Positions 38,898-51,090 of a stretch of DNA of 64,000 bases are shown piece by piece (the first letter of the stretch is position 1; the number at the start of each line of letters is the position of its first letter). The notes under the pieces were generated by a model. The model made no database searches. It worked only from the letters and a program-made list of their open reading frames with translations, and was not told the origin of the DNA. The DNA is from Callaeas wilsoni (Eukaryota; Chordata; Aves; Passeriformes; Callaeidae): the NCBI GenBank assembly GCA_013398955.1, contig VWPU01011673.1, positions 124,001 to 188,000 of the forward strand, in the 5' to 3' direction. The position numbers were made by a program, and so were the translations under genes.

Positions 38898-38985
38898 ACA
38901 AATCCCCTGCTATTGGCAAGGACACCTTTCAGTAAACCAGCTTGCTCAGAGCCCTATTCAGTCTGGCTTTGAACACTCTAACAAA
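38898..38985 (-). mobile_element. Small degraded CR1 LINE fragment, antisense
   Basis: The plus strand shows AAATCCCCTGCTATTGGCAA, GGACACCTTTCAGTAAACCAG, CTTGCTCAGAGCCC and GGCTTTGAACACTC. This is the antisense wording of the CR1 3' untranslated region: the CCCCTGCCATGGGCAGGGACACC block, then the GTTGCTCAAAGCCC block, then CTTGAACAC. About 90 bp survive with many substitutions. Both ends fade into unique sequence. Confidence 0.8.
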
Positions 38986-41470
38986 ATCCTTTCTATCTAT
39001 GGATTCACAGAAATTATTGTACAGCCATAAAAAATTAATCTGCAAGTCAGCCTGAAAATAGGAAATTGCAAATTAATTTCTCCAAATTAGTGCACATAAT
39101 GACAGTTGTATAAACAATGTCTAAGTGAAGGTGAGCCATAATGACATCTAGAGCATCCTCAATGTAATTCTTAATTCAGTTCGTTCAACATGAGAAAAAA
39201 TAGCAAAATCTATGCAGTAGAAAGTCCCTCATTTTATCCAAAGGATTGTTCTGTGCAGTTTCCTATTGATTACCCTCATGTATTTTAAGATCTCAAGAGC
39301 AGAGTATTGGACGTGGAATATACTTTTACAGTTTTTTGTCTCACAAAATATTTTATACAAATTGCCTACTCAAATTAAGTTTCTGCCTGAGTGTTTCTTT
39401 CAATTAATTCCATCCCCGTGGATGGACTCTCTTTTTTCAGTTGTCTAGCATATTTATCTCTGTAGATAAATTCACACAGAAAACCTAAAAACTGCACATT
39501 AAAATGAATTCTGACCTGTACAGAGGTAAGAAGTCTGCCCTGGAACATGTCTCCGTTATCAATAGACCTCTGGCATCTCACCTTCTAAAGATAGCATCTT
39601 CCAGTTCTGGAGGAAAGCCAGGTAGCCTGCACATGTGGGGAGGCAACAAGAACTCTGGCAGGGTGCCAAGCTACCTGATTGCTTTCTCTTGCCTCCCACA
39701 CTTTTTTGAACATCCAGCCCTCAGAAAGGATGTTCACTGATCTCTAGAGGAAGCAAAATTTCCTATTCATAAATCAGTCTGCAAAGAACAAAAGGAAGGC
39801 AATATGTTGCTACAGTGCCTTACTGTGTGAGATTGTTTCAAGTTTCTGTAAATGCAGTTGGTTCTAAGCATTTCAAGTTGCAGCTGCCCAATTATAGGAT
39901 TTATGGATGGGTAGGTTAATGCAGAGTTTGGTTTTCTCTCTTTGGTGCTGAAACAAGGTGCTGGTCAGCTTCTTAAAACAAGGCTTCTATGTACTTGTCC
40001 GATTCCTTTTCATGAGCAATTTTGGAATAGAGTTACTGGAAGCATGACTTGAAACCTGCACTTAGAAAGCCTTCATATATTGTCTTTTGGATAAACTGGC
40101 TAAGATTTACATTCCACACATACATTAATTCCTGCAGCAGTTGTTACAAGAAGAAATTAATAAAAAGGTTTTGATGATTGTGTCCCTTAAAGTACTCCTC
40201 ATCTCCCTAAGAAAATCCAGCCAGAAACAGACTTGAGAGATCTGAGAAGGCATCTGCAGCTCCATAATTTTGAGAATCATTATATGTAAATTCTAGGTTA
40301 GTGCTTATCTGTGTCAGATGGCTGTGGTTTCCAGGGAGATACACCTTACAAGTGTCTTTCCCTTTTTGTTTCCTTTTCTTTGCTACTTGTAAAGGATACA
40401 AGAGGACCTACCTCATCTTTTGCCAATTGTTATTTGGAAACCTTCTTGTACAAGAATATTTTTGAGTGAAAAATGTCCAGGGACTCTCTGCTACTTTTGC
40501 AGAGCCAGTGCATACTGAGCAGCATGCCTGCTTGCTGTAGGTTTCTGCTATGTCCCAGATATATTGAAAATTGATTTATATGCTAATGATTTAAGTTAGA
40601 TATTCACCTATTAAGAAAAAAAAAAGGCAAAAAAAACCCCTAAGGAATTCTTATTATGACTGATTTTGATGTCCCTAAGACTCTGAAAAAAGATGTGTTC
40701 AAGAGGCAGAACAAATAAAAGAGAGGATAAAGTACAACCTTGCCTTATTATATCATTTTAAAAAATACTTTGAGCAAGAGTTAAAAATAGTTTCTGGAGA
40801 ATTGAGAACAATATGATGAAATAAATAGATTCTGAAATTATTTTTTCCATTACTGGGAAAAGACTGCCCAAAAGAATCCAAAAAATTGCCTTCTGCAAAA
40901 AGAAGGAGACCACAAAACAGTTTCTTTAATTAATGTGATTTTTGGTGAGTCTCTCTCTGAACAAAAGTCAGAATTCTCAGTTCATACGAAGTTATAGCAT
41001 TTTTCAGCATTTTAAAGTTTTGATATATTTGATCTGCAGTCTTTTGGACTTTCAACTAATGTCATGGTTGGGTCTCAGAACCAAAGGCAAATAATTTCTT
41101 TCATTCAAAAGGGTGATAGAACATGAAAAAAATTGAGGCAAATTAAGACATGAAGCAATATAATTTTGGAAACCTCAATTTTATTGTATTTATTTAGTCT
41201 GTGACTTGCTTAGTCTCCTTTAATATAGCTACGGAGGGAGTGCGTAGGATATTCATTAGACAAATGATACATTCTAAAAGGTACAGAATCCTCTTTCAGA
41301 AACCGCATTTGTTGTTCAACCACCACCATGACTTTTTGGATTGAGAATTTACAGGTCTTCTGTTCGGCTTAAAATTGTATGTATCTGTGTGCAAACGATA
41401 TTTTGGTAATTGACTTTTAGTTTTCAGGAATATTAAACTATTGAAACTATTTAGACTATCAAGCAGCTTT

Positions 41471-41517
41471 GACATTTGACAGTCGACATTTTCTGCATTA
41501 TGACATTTGACTGTCAA
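41471..41517. repeat. Compound direct and inverted repeat
   Basis: GACATTTGAC occurs at 41471-41480 and again at 41502-41511 (period 31). Overlapping these, TTGACAGTC (41476-41484) and GACTGTCAA (41509-41517) are perfect inverted arms. The second copy also forms the palindrome TTGACTGTCAA. Confidence 0.85.
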
Positions 41518-41577
41518 CAGACTTTTCATTCTCATCTGAAAACTCAATTTCCTTGCAAATCTCTATAATACAAGCCT

Positions 41578-41623
41578 GGGGGTTTTTGTTGTTGTTTTTG
41601 GGTTTTTGGTTGGTTGGTTGGTA
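41578..41623. repeat. GT-rich low-complexity tract with (GGTT)n
   Basis: A run of only G and T bases from GGGGGTTTTTGTTG to a (TTGG)n core at about 41606-41622. The strand asymmetry is strong. Confidence 0.9.
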
Positions 41624-41760
41624 GATTTATTTCAGGGTGGGTTGTTTTGAATTGTTTTTAAGGAAACAGGGTAAAGAGGTTTTTAATTTCAATTCTTTCC
41701 TAATTTATTTCAGTTAAATTTAAAGTACATGTAGGATCCAAGGCTGTCCAGGGTCTGTAC

Positions 41761-41796
41761 TCCAAACTAGCAGTCTTTTCCAAACTAGCAGTCTCT
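41761..41796. repeat. 18-bp tandem duplication
   Basis: TCCAAACTAGCAGTCTTT at 41761-41778 is repeated at 41779-41796, with differences only in the last bases (CTCT in place of CTTT). Confidence 0.9.
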
Positions 41797-42912
41797 TTAT
41801 TCACTGATAGCCATTTCTACTCAAATAACACACAGGGAATGTGTACAGCATGTGTGAAGACATACAGATAAACATGCAGACTATACTGCTTCCCTAATTG
41901 AGACAGGTATCCTGCCACCCTTAGCAGCTGCATATTTCATATTTGGTAAGGATCAGGTCCCTTCTAGGTCATAAAGAAGGACTGTGGAGTAGAAGTGAGT
42001 CTTCAATGTTATGCAGCTCTTTTCACAGCTCCTCTTGCAATTGTGGCACAACTTTCAAGTAGTGCTCACTGCACAACTGAATAGGGGAAAATCCTGATTT
42101 TCTGTCCAGTTTGTACAGTATATAAAGTTTAGACAGTAATTTTTAAGAAGACATTGCTTCTTTGTTAAGTATTGAGTCTCTGTAGGGTATGTAAATAGTG
42201 TTGTGTTGTGACTTTTGTCAAATAACATATTTGTTGCATGTTTACCTCAGAAACCATGCTCAGGTGAGGTTTAAGACAATCTAGAGAAAAAAATTTGAGC
42301 TTGAATATGATTGAATCAGGTACCTAGTTCCCTTAGCACTGTAACATGGGTTTTGTGATAGGTCAGCCAAGATGTGGATTTCAAATGCACATATCATGCT
42401 CTAAAACAGAAGATTGAATTTGCTGACAGTCTATTTTTACATTAAAATGAAAACCTTGTGGTTGCGCATGCAGTAAGTTTCATGCAAGCAGTAATTTAAA
42501 TAATTAATCTCTTCCTCATCTTCACCCAGCTTTGAACTTTGGCTTCCTACTTACCTCAAAAAGACTCCTGGATCCTAGGAGGATCAAACAAGATAAGGAG
42601 AAAAAAAAAGAGGAAGAACATAAAATACTCATACACTTACCAGCAAAAATATAGGTATGATACTGTTGACATAATCATCATAAAGTTACCATGCTAGGGT
42701 CACAGGCAGAAAAAACAAATTCTCAAAAGGAAGATCCCAAATTCTTCACCAATTTTCTTGTGTTTGCAGGACCCAAAATATCTTCTCATGACTGTAGCTG
42801 TATACAAACAATGACTTCTTCAATACCTAGGCGAGTTCAGCATCCCTTGACTGATCATTTGTTAACAAATATTTTTCTCTTTACTTTTCTATTTTTTCTT
42901 TTGTTTTAATAG

Positions 42913-43002
42913 AAATGGATCTGGTCAGACAAAAGTGATAAATATCCCAAGGCAGCTATATGTCCAAAGAATTGTTATCATGTTTCTGAAGTGGCAGTGT
43001 GA
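42913..43002 (+). other. Possible terminal coding exon (very tentative)
   Basis: An unusually long pyrimidine tract with a TAATAG acceptor (about 42881-42912) precedes 29 open codons and a TGA. They begin KWIWSDKSDKYPK and include an ICPKNCYHV motif. A second frame is open for 34 codons, which weakens the case. The phase (0) would match the 38309-38437 segment. No homology is recognised. A T-rich tract alone creates acceptor-like sites often. Confidence 0.1.
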
Positions 43003-43487
43003 TTCTTGGTGGATTTGAGAGACAGGTGGCTTTTAGCTTGTATGAGAACACTGCAGAATAATAGGTACTGCTGAAAATCAGCAGTTTAATCCAAGCCCTA
43101 TCAAAGTAAGAAGAAAGACTCCTAATAATTTCACTAGTTCTTTGATTGGATCTGAACCAAAGCTATTGCAGGATCAAGATGGGAACTGCAGCTCAATTTT
43201 GTGTTTTAAATTAGGTGCTTGCTATGCTGTTAACTGAGAAAATTGCCTACATTCCTGATTTTGAGAAGATGCAAGCACATTCATAGGAATACATATGTGG
43301 AAAACGTTTAAGGGTACAAAAGTGCTTACAACCTCTGTGCACAACAGAGAATTTGAAATCATGAATCTTTTACAAGAAAACAGGAGAAGCTGTTTTTTCT
43401 TGTTTAAGATGACAATGTTAGACATAATAATAAGAAATTCTGTCACAAAACAACCAATCAAAAAACAACCAGAAAAAATACCTGATC

Positions 43488-43531
43488 TTTAAGGACTCTT
43501 CCAACCCAAGTCATTCCATGATTCTAAGATT
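43488..43531 (+). mobile_element. CR1 LINE extreme 3' tail
   Basis: GATCTTTAAGGACTCTTCCAACCCAAGTCATTCCATGATTCTAAG matches the last 40 or so bases of CR1: the GGTCCCTTCCAACC block and the CATTCTATGATTCT end. It is an extreme 5' truncation, or what is left of a longer degraded copy. Confidence 0.82.
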
Positions 43532-46500
43532 TCCGCACATAAATGACATAAGGTTCAGCTTCACCCTTGGGTCCAGTGCCATAGAGCAGAGGCAAATCTA
43601 TTCAGTTTCCATCCACAGACATTCTTTTATCAAGAGCTGGCTGCAGAAAATTACTGGCATCAAGTGCATAGAAAACATGTAGCTCCAGATTATAATAAAA
43701 CATGTCACCCTGGAAAAAAATTTTATTTGAGAAACTGTCGATTCTGCCATTACTGTAATTTATAACATCTGACATAAAGATACACTGCATTGGACTTGTT
43801 CAAACAATTTAAAATCACTTCTCCTGCCTTAAACAAATAAACCCATGACATAATACAGTAAAAGGTCTTACGCTGCTCTTGTTCGTTACAGCAGATCTTT
43901 ATAATCAACTGTAGATAAGTTTGCACTGCCTTTAGAAATAACTTTTTGCCAATGTGGGAATTTTAAAAATAGCACTGAAGTATAAAAGCTTCATGAATTA
44001 AAAATAAAGAAAATAAGCTTTCTATCTCATCAGGTATACATGGGATACTGGAATTGAGGAACGACACTGTTGAGAATGCAAATAATTTTGAACTAGCTAA
44101 CATTCAATTCTGCTGAAATATAACTCACAATTTAACAGGTAAGGGCTGGATCATGTTTTATTTTTGTCTTCCCATTTTACTTATCAAAACAGCACTCTAA
44201 AGAGCAGTTATCAGGGTGCAAGGGAAGCAAGTCTTTCCTGTGAATAAGTTTTAATCTGAGAAAAGAAGCTGTCTTCAAGAGCTGCAACCAGATCTGCTTA
44301 AAGCAGGTGGAGGATGCTTCTGCAAACAATACTGCTCTTTCTCTTCAGGTAAGGAAAGTGCCAGGAAAAAAAAAACAAAACAAAATAAAAACCAACAAAC
44401 AGCAAAAAACAACAAGAACAACAAGATTAATAAAATGCAGCAGAGGTACAGTTTTCTGAATTTTGTGGATTAACACACATGCACCCACCAACATAAAAAC
44501 AAAATGGTAAAGGATTATGTCAGCACAGTCTTGAAAACAAATATTTCCCCCTCACTATTCCAACATGAGATTTTTTTCAGAGATTCACATCTGCTTTATT
44601 CCACTCTAAATGTATTCACAGTTTGCACCTTTTATCATTTTTCTAAGAGAATTCTTAATTTTCCCACTACATTAATTTACTATATATAACTTTTATAGAA
44701 CTAGACCCTTTATCAGCTTTAATTTCTCCAAAGAAGTGAAAATTTTCTGGGTCTCCTGTTATTCATATACCTCTTTATTACCACTTTTTGATTTCTCATC
44801 ATTATAAAGGAAGTTTCAGCAAGGTCTTGTACAAAAACATCTCTCTCACAGGGGCCTCGATTGAAATTTCCTTGAGTTGGGATTGCTTTCTCCTTTATCA
44901 TAACACGGAGTCACTCTGTGACCACATAATATAGCTAGGACTTTTCTCCTCATCTGTCATTTCCAGTGGTTTTCAGCTTACGGAGAAAAATTGTATTACT
45001 CCATAAATGATCTTGTACTTCACACCAATAAATTTTGTCCTGTTTATATTACTAGTGGACTGCACACTTCAGACTGAGTCAAAAAGGTCAGCCATTTCTT
45101 CCATCTGCAAATTATCCACAAATATGTAAAGCAAAAACCTATCTATCAGTTGACTTCACAGTCAGAATCCAGGCTCTGTTGTAAAAGGCACTAAGTCATT
45201 GCACAGGTCCCTTCCTGGAGGTATAATGTTCAGGAAACTGTTGCTATGAATATGAATGACAGTACATGGCAAGATTGCTTGCAACTAATTATTGCAAATG
45301 CTTCTGTGAACAGTCACTATACAGAATTTTTTATTTGCATGCTGTGATTGACCAAAATTTCCTAATATTTTCAGGTCCTAAGATAATTTTCTCTCTGAAA
45401 TAAAATTTAAAGCCTACAAAAAGTTTGAATTCTTCAAAGTTACTTTGAGCTATCCCCAGCTCAACATCTGCTTAGTAAATTCATATTTCCGACTCCAAAT
45501 GTACATGAAGACAGGACTGGAAAAGATCATCTAAAAATCACAACGGTCTGAGTTCACAAATTTAAAGGAATAATGGTTGTTTAAAGAAAATTTTATCTCA
45601 AAAGAAAATTCTTATTTTCTATCAGTATATCATCGGAAAGGGAGTGCCATACTAGGTGGTACATTACTGGCTGAACAAAAACGGAAGAAAATAAAGTCTG
45701 AATTTTTGTGAAAGAATATCCCTTATGTGACAGATGTAAAGATACCAAAGCAATAGTAATTCAAATTCCTTGATGTTTTATCAAAGCCAAATCACAGCCC
45801 CATTGTGTTTTTGTTGCACTTAAAATCCATTACCCTTTATTGGAGAAAAATTCCTTAATGAAAGGAAACCAGGCTGATGGAAGAGACAACAAAGAAGTAC
45901 AGTCCTCAAACTCTAACGTTTAAGTAATATGCACTGTTTTGAGGAAGAAAGGTGGGCTAATAGACTATAGAATCTTCCAGTTATTCCAGACACTTCAATA
46001 AAAGTACAAAATATTCTTATTGGGTTCCTTTCTGGCAGTCAAAATGAGAAGAAAAACATACCTATGTGAAATAGTAACTTTCAACTTCATTCCAGGTATG
46101 TGGAAGTAAGGACATAAATGCAGTAAGAAAAACCCACATAAGCCCTTCATTGTGAAGAGTCAGCATGATTCAATATATTACTACCCTTTGCAGAAAAAGT
46201 ACTTGGAAACACATGGATCTGGTATTGGATCAAAACATCAGCCCAGCAATAAAGTGCCAGACACAAAGACATTAAGTCCTGCTCGTTTAGATTCATTGAA
46301 TTTGACAAGTCAGAGCAGGTAGCCCACTCTCAAAATCACATTTTTAGATCCATTTTACTAGCATGGAAATTTTGGTTTTCCCCTTTATCCCGAAATTCGG
46401 CAGAAATGTGCTGAGTGTTGTTTGACATGCCTCTGGTCCTCTCCAAAAGGATTTGTTTCTAGGACCCCTACCAGACATATACAGCAGAATTATTATGTGG

Positions 46501-49500
46501 GAAATAGCAATCCATTGAAGTGCTTTCTGAGAGAGCAAGAGCAATGAGCCATTGCAGTATCTAATTCACATAATCCTGAGAGTAACTGCATGGGAAGACT
46601 GAACATAAGTTGATGTTAAGTTATATGAGCTCATCCTTGTCAAGGAACCCGTTAAGGGAGCTAAACTTGAGACACAATTGGATTACTGAAATTTCTTGTA
46701 TAACATCAGAGTTAATAAAATAATAACAAATGTATTACACAATCAGAAGCAAATTGAATTCTGTCAATTTTCTGTACTCTTTTTATTTGTGCTATATGTA
46801 CTGTCTTCTAGTAATAGAAAAGGATTTATCTACTTTCAAAGCATTCTTGAGTCAGGAATGTCCAAAATAATTTTGATATAGCAGGTTTAGATCCTGAAAC
46901 TTGAAACAGTGGTGACCTTATAAAAAGCAGTGCGGTAAAGTTTACTTAAATAAAATTAATTTAAAGTTGATGTTCACATATATTTTAAAATGAATACAAT
47001 AAATTTCCACCTTTTGAAATAGATATAGCCAGCAAAACTTGGTATAAAAAGAAAACTTATGTAAGACCTGTTCCACTATCTAATGAGGAAACCAAGATTT
47101 CTCCTTTAGAGCAACAACTCCCCTAGATCCATACAAACATATGTTTTACCTGGCAAGGTAGCACTAATTTAGAAATCTTCAAAGAAAAGATTTGGATCTA
47201 TTTGTACAGTGTACCAGAACATAGAGTGAGTCAACGTAAATGTATTGATTTCTTCCTGTAATCAAACATATCCTTTAAAACAAGTATCCTGGATATAAAG
47301 TCGGCTCTACCAGCTGTTATGCACCTCTCAGCATTTCTTTGCTAAACAGATGACTCCAACATTTTCCATGGAAAAGTTATTTTCGTTGTGGTAGAGGGAT
47401 TTTCAATAGTCTTCCTCAAATCATTCTTTATATCTGATACATAAGATCATTGGAAAGAAGGAGACATAGTGTAAATGTTTGAAATACACTCGTAGTAACA
47501 GCAACGATAGAAAACCTAATGCACTGAGTAGATTAAATACATCAGTATTTAGGACTGGGAATTCAATTAGTAGTGAATGCTGTGCTTTACAGCATTGAGA
47601 ACATAAAGCTCAGATTTAAAAAATGCTGATTTAACTCCTCCCCTACCCATGCAGTTAGTTCTTGACCTAAGAAGACCTGACTCTAGCACATTCTTTGGTT
47701 GGATTTTAACTTGGTTCATCGTGCAGCAATCACACCATGCTCTCCTCAGGGCCTGGTATATGTTTGGATGTCTTCTAAGGGTAGTAGGCAGGGGGCTGCT
47801 TTTGAAAAGGATAAGTTCTAATAGACTGGCTAAGAGTAAAGATGACAAAGAGGTAAAGGTTATTTTGGGTTTTTTTCTTTCTGAGGTAAGGCTGAGGCAA
47901 CACTATGACTGAACTTAATGAGTTTCGGCAAGTGTATGGGCTTAGGCTAAGAATATCGGGAAATTAGCCTGATTTTCTAAGCCTAGGACAAAGCATGTTT
48001 AAATGCTTTATAGCTTAATTAAGCTGTTTTTATCTCTTCTCAGCTCAGTATGCTAACCTCTCAGTGTCTCCAACTATTAACTTGTTGAATTAGGAGAGAT
48101 ACTAGCACAATACACTCCATAAATTATCTGAAAGAGTGCTCAAAGAAAACCAGATTTAAAAAAACGATCAGTTTATCCAATCATGACAAGGACCTGAATG
48201 TTACATGGCAAACATAACTACCTATATAGGTGTACCTCCAGTTATTAAAAATTTTAGATGAAAGATGTTCTGGTTGGTACGTTACCTGACAAGATTAGTG
48301 AACTGATGAAACTGACATTCATACGGCAATAGAGACCGTATCTGATTTGAAATGATAAGAGTTATGTAAGGAGAGCATATTCAAAATTATATAAGGCATT
48401 TAGAAAAAAACCCTGTGCTCTCTTTAAACCCAATGTTGAACACATTATACAGGCTCAAAGTAATATGCCTGCCTGAATGTGTATGGAAGCTACTCTGACC
48501 TTAGGCTATCCATCTCAGTGCAAAGAATGCATGTAAGTGCTTCATACATTTCCTCATTTTTATATTATCTTTAATCCTTTTCATTAAAATATGCACACAG
48601 TAACATCAAAAGAATTTCACTGTAAAGCCTTGCAACAATTAACAGCAGGTCCTTACTTTAGGAAGTCATCAGCAGTGAGATACTGCCTGCTCTGAGAAGT
48701 AACACTGTCACCTGAAAGCTTCAGTCCTGAAAGCATCTTGACTGTAACACCTCAACCTACACAAACTATTTTTGATACACCTGGTTTGTTGATGCATTCC
48801 ACCATCCCACTCATTTTTATGTGATTGCTTCTTTGAAGATGTTGAGGAGATAGACTTGATTTTGACAGTTATTTCCTGGGATTTAGAGAATGTGATTGTT
48901 AATCTCTTTCAAAAGGCATTCTCATTATTTGAATAAATCATAATCTGGGGTTACTTTTCTCTTATCACTTTTCTTTTGACTTATGAATTCTCTTTTTCAT
49001 TTCCTCTGAGCTCTTTTACTAATTGACAGGTGGTCCTGAAGCGGTTCACTACAACAAACTCTCTCAAGTTACTGGATGACTCTCCAGATGTTTAATTTCA
49101 TCATTTTGATATGCTTCAGCGACTTTCTAGGCTACTTCTACCTAGCACTGGTACTACACTTATCTCTCTCTTCTGTTCTTTTCTCCCGTTAGAATAAGAG
49201 GCTTGGTGATGGTTGTTGTTGTTGCTGTTGTCTCACAATTAAACAAATTCCCCTGGCATCAACTTCATGATTTTAAAGAATCCGTCAAAAAGGTAGTCAT
49301 GGAAAGCCCTCAAATCTCATCCCATTTCCATCTGAAACATGAATATCTTTGTGACATTATGTAAAATTATGATGTTTGATAGTACAAAAGCCAGCAATAC
49401 ATTGTGATCCTCACCGTGATTTAAGCTTTTTTTTTTACAGACATGCAGAAAAAATGCCTTGGATTTATGAATGCTATAATTGTTTCAAAACTCTAGGTTG

Positions 49501-50498
49501 AAAATGCATTCCATTTATTATCCCTGGGCACTGTAAATCTTTCTTTTGTTTGATATGTATGACACCTATAATGACAAAATGTTCAGATCTGTACCATTTT
49601 GTCAAGGGAACATTTTACAGGCTCTGGATAAAGAACGTCATAATTGCTCTGCAACACCTGAAGACTCCTGTAAATTGTCTTATGCTGCCAGCTTTCCTGT
49701 ATTACATTTTTCATACCATAGATCTGTGAATGAACCATAGATTTTAAGATTACACTTCATTATTTAATACTTTGTTTTGTACTTGACAGTCCTGAGTTAA
49801 ATTGGTTTATTCCTACTTCTGTAATATGTTGGCTACCCTACCTAGGCAAATATCTGCATTCAGTTGAAATTTAAACCTACAAATATTCATGATGTAATCT
49901 CTTTTATTTACTACTTTTGATTCATAAAAATGTTTAATCCTTGTTCTTCAACTGCATCCAGTGCTAAAACTTAAATTCCTGTGCAGAAATTTTTTGTAAA
50001 ATTCCACAGTTCTTAAGAACTTGGATTCATATCCAAAATGTTTCAAAGGACCCCTTTCTTAAAGCACTTCCAAAACTAAAAAGCCTGCCTATGACGAATT
50101 TCCTCACAAGATTTACAGACATGTTTACCTTTGAATTGTTCAGATAAGGTTTGTGCTAACTTTTGAACTGAACATTCTGGGAGTGACCACTTATGACTCT
50201 TTTCCATCTCAAGGAATAACGACTTAGGGAGAAGCATCTATTTAAAATTAAAAACTACCTTAGTCACCAAGAGAAAAGAGCTTTCACAACACAAAAGCAT
50301 TTTCTGCTAGGCATACTTCAGTTACTCTAAGAAGATAATGCAGGAATATGTACTTAATTAAGAACAAGAGCAGTGTTTTTCAAGGTGTATACTGTGCCAA
50401 GATCGCAGCAGTCCATTATTCCCTCTTCTAGTTTCCTCAGGGATTTAGGGCGCAAACCCATTTAACTGTGCTGTCACTGTCATATGTCAAATGGCATG
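43532..50498. other. Unique AT-rich DNA, no gene recognised
   Basis: About 7 kb without a recognised gene or interspersed repeat. An A-rich CAAAA/ACAACAAG tract lies at 44365-44427 and a short GTT run at about 49210-49230. Overlapping 87-93-codon frames on opposite strands (47567-47912) resemble no known protein. Confidence 0.63.
44365..44427. repeat. A-rich simple repeat
   Basis: Poly-A passing into CAAAA and then CAA/ACAAG units. No retroelement body is attached. Confidence 0.88.
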
Positions 50499-51090
50499 GA
50501 ATCATAGGCTCATAGAGTGCTTGTGTTGGAAAGGACTTCTTAAAAAGCATCTAGTTCCAACCTCCCTTCCATGGGTAGGGACACCTCCCACTAGACCAGG
50601 TTGTTCAGAGCTCCATCTAATCTGGCCTTGAGCATTGCCAGGGATGGGGCAACCACAATTCTACAGGCAACCTCTTCCACTGTTTCATCACACCCTGTGT
50701 AAAGAATTTCCTCCTAAAAAGTAATCCGAATTTACTCCCTATTAATTTAAAACCATTACCCCTTGTCCTATCACTAGGTGCCCTTATGATATGTCACTCT
50801 CCATCTTTTTCACAAGCCCCCCTTAGGGACTGGGAGGCTCCTCTGAGGATACTCCAGAGATTTCTCCAGATTGAACAATCCCATCTCTCAGTCTGTCTTT
50901 GTAAGAGAAGTACTTAAGCCCTCGGATGATCTTTTTGTCTCTCCTCTGGACCTGCTTCATCAGCTCCATGTCTTTCTTGCGCTAAGGATCCCAGAGCCAG
51001 ATGTAATACTCCAGGTGCGGGCTTGTGAGAGCAGAGTACAGGGGGACAATCAACAGCCTTATCCTGTTGATCATGTCATGTATCGAACCA
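50499..51090 (-). mobile_element. CR1 LINE 3'-end copy, antisense, about 590 bp
   Basis: The plus strand starts GAATCATAGGCTCATAGAGTG, the complement of the CR1 tail. It then follows the antisense consensus closely: AAGCATCTAGTTCCAACC, CCATGGGTAGGGACACC, TCCCACTAGACCAGGTTG, a CTGGCCTTGAGCA block, AAAACCATTACCCCTTGTCC, then CTCCTCTGGACCTGC, TCAGCTCCATGTCTTTCTTG and AGAGCAGAGTACAGGGGGAC. The last blocks are antisense to the end of the reverse-transcriptase frame. The sequence stays collinear with few gaps, so this is one of the better-preserved copies. The 99-codon plus-strand frame at 50871-51170 is an antisense artefact. Confidence 0.96.

Larger units (their letters stand above)
38986..43487. 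other. Unique AT-rich DNA with small local repeats, no firm gene
   Basis: No repeat family or established gene is seen. It includes a compound direct/inverted repeat (41471-41517), a GT-rich tract (41578-41623), an 18-bp tandem duplication (41761-41796) and one exon-like segment (42913-43002). The segment at 39560-39720 has raised GC but no identity. Confidence 0.6.

Noticed and set aside
45056..45125. Faint similarity to antisense old CR1 (CCATCTGCAAATTATCCAC)
   Set aside because: Only one short word matches and the flanking order is not preserved; too weak to call.
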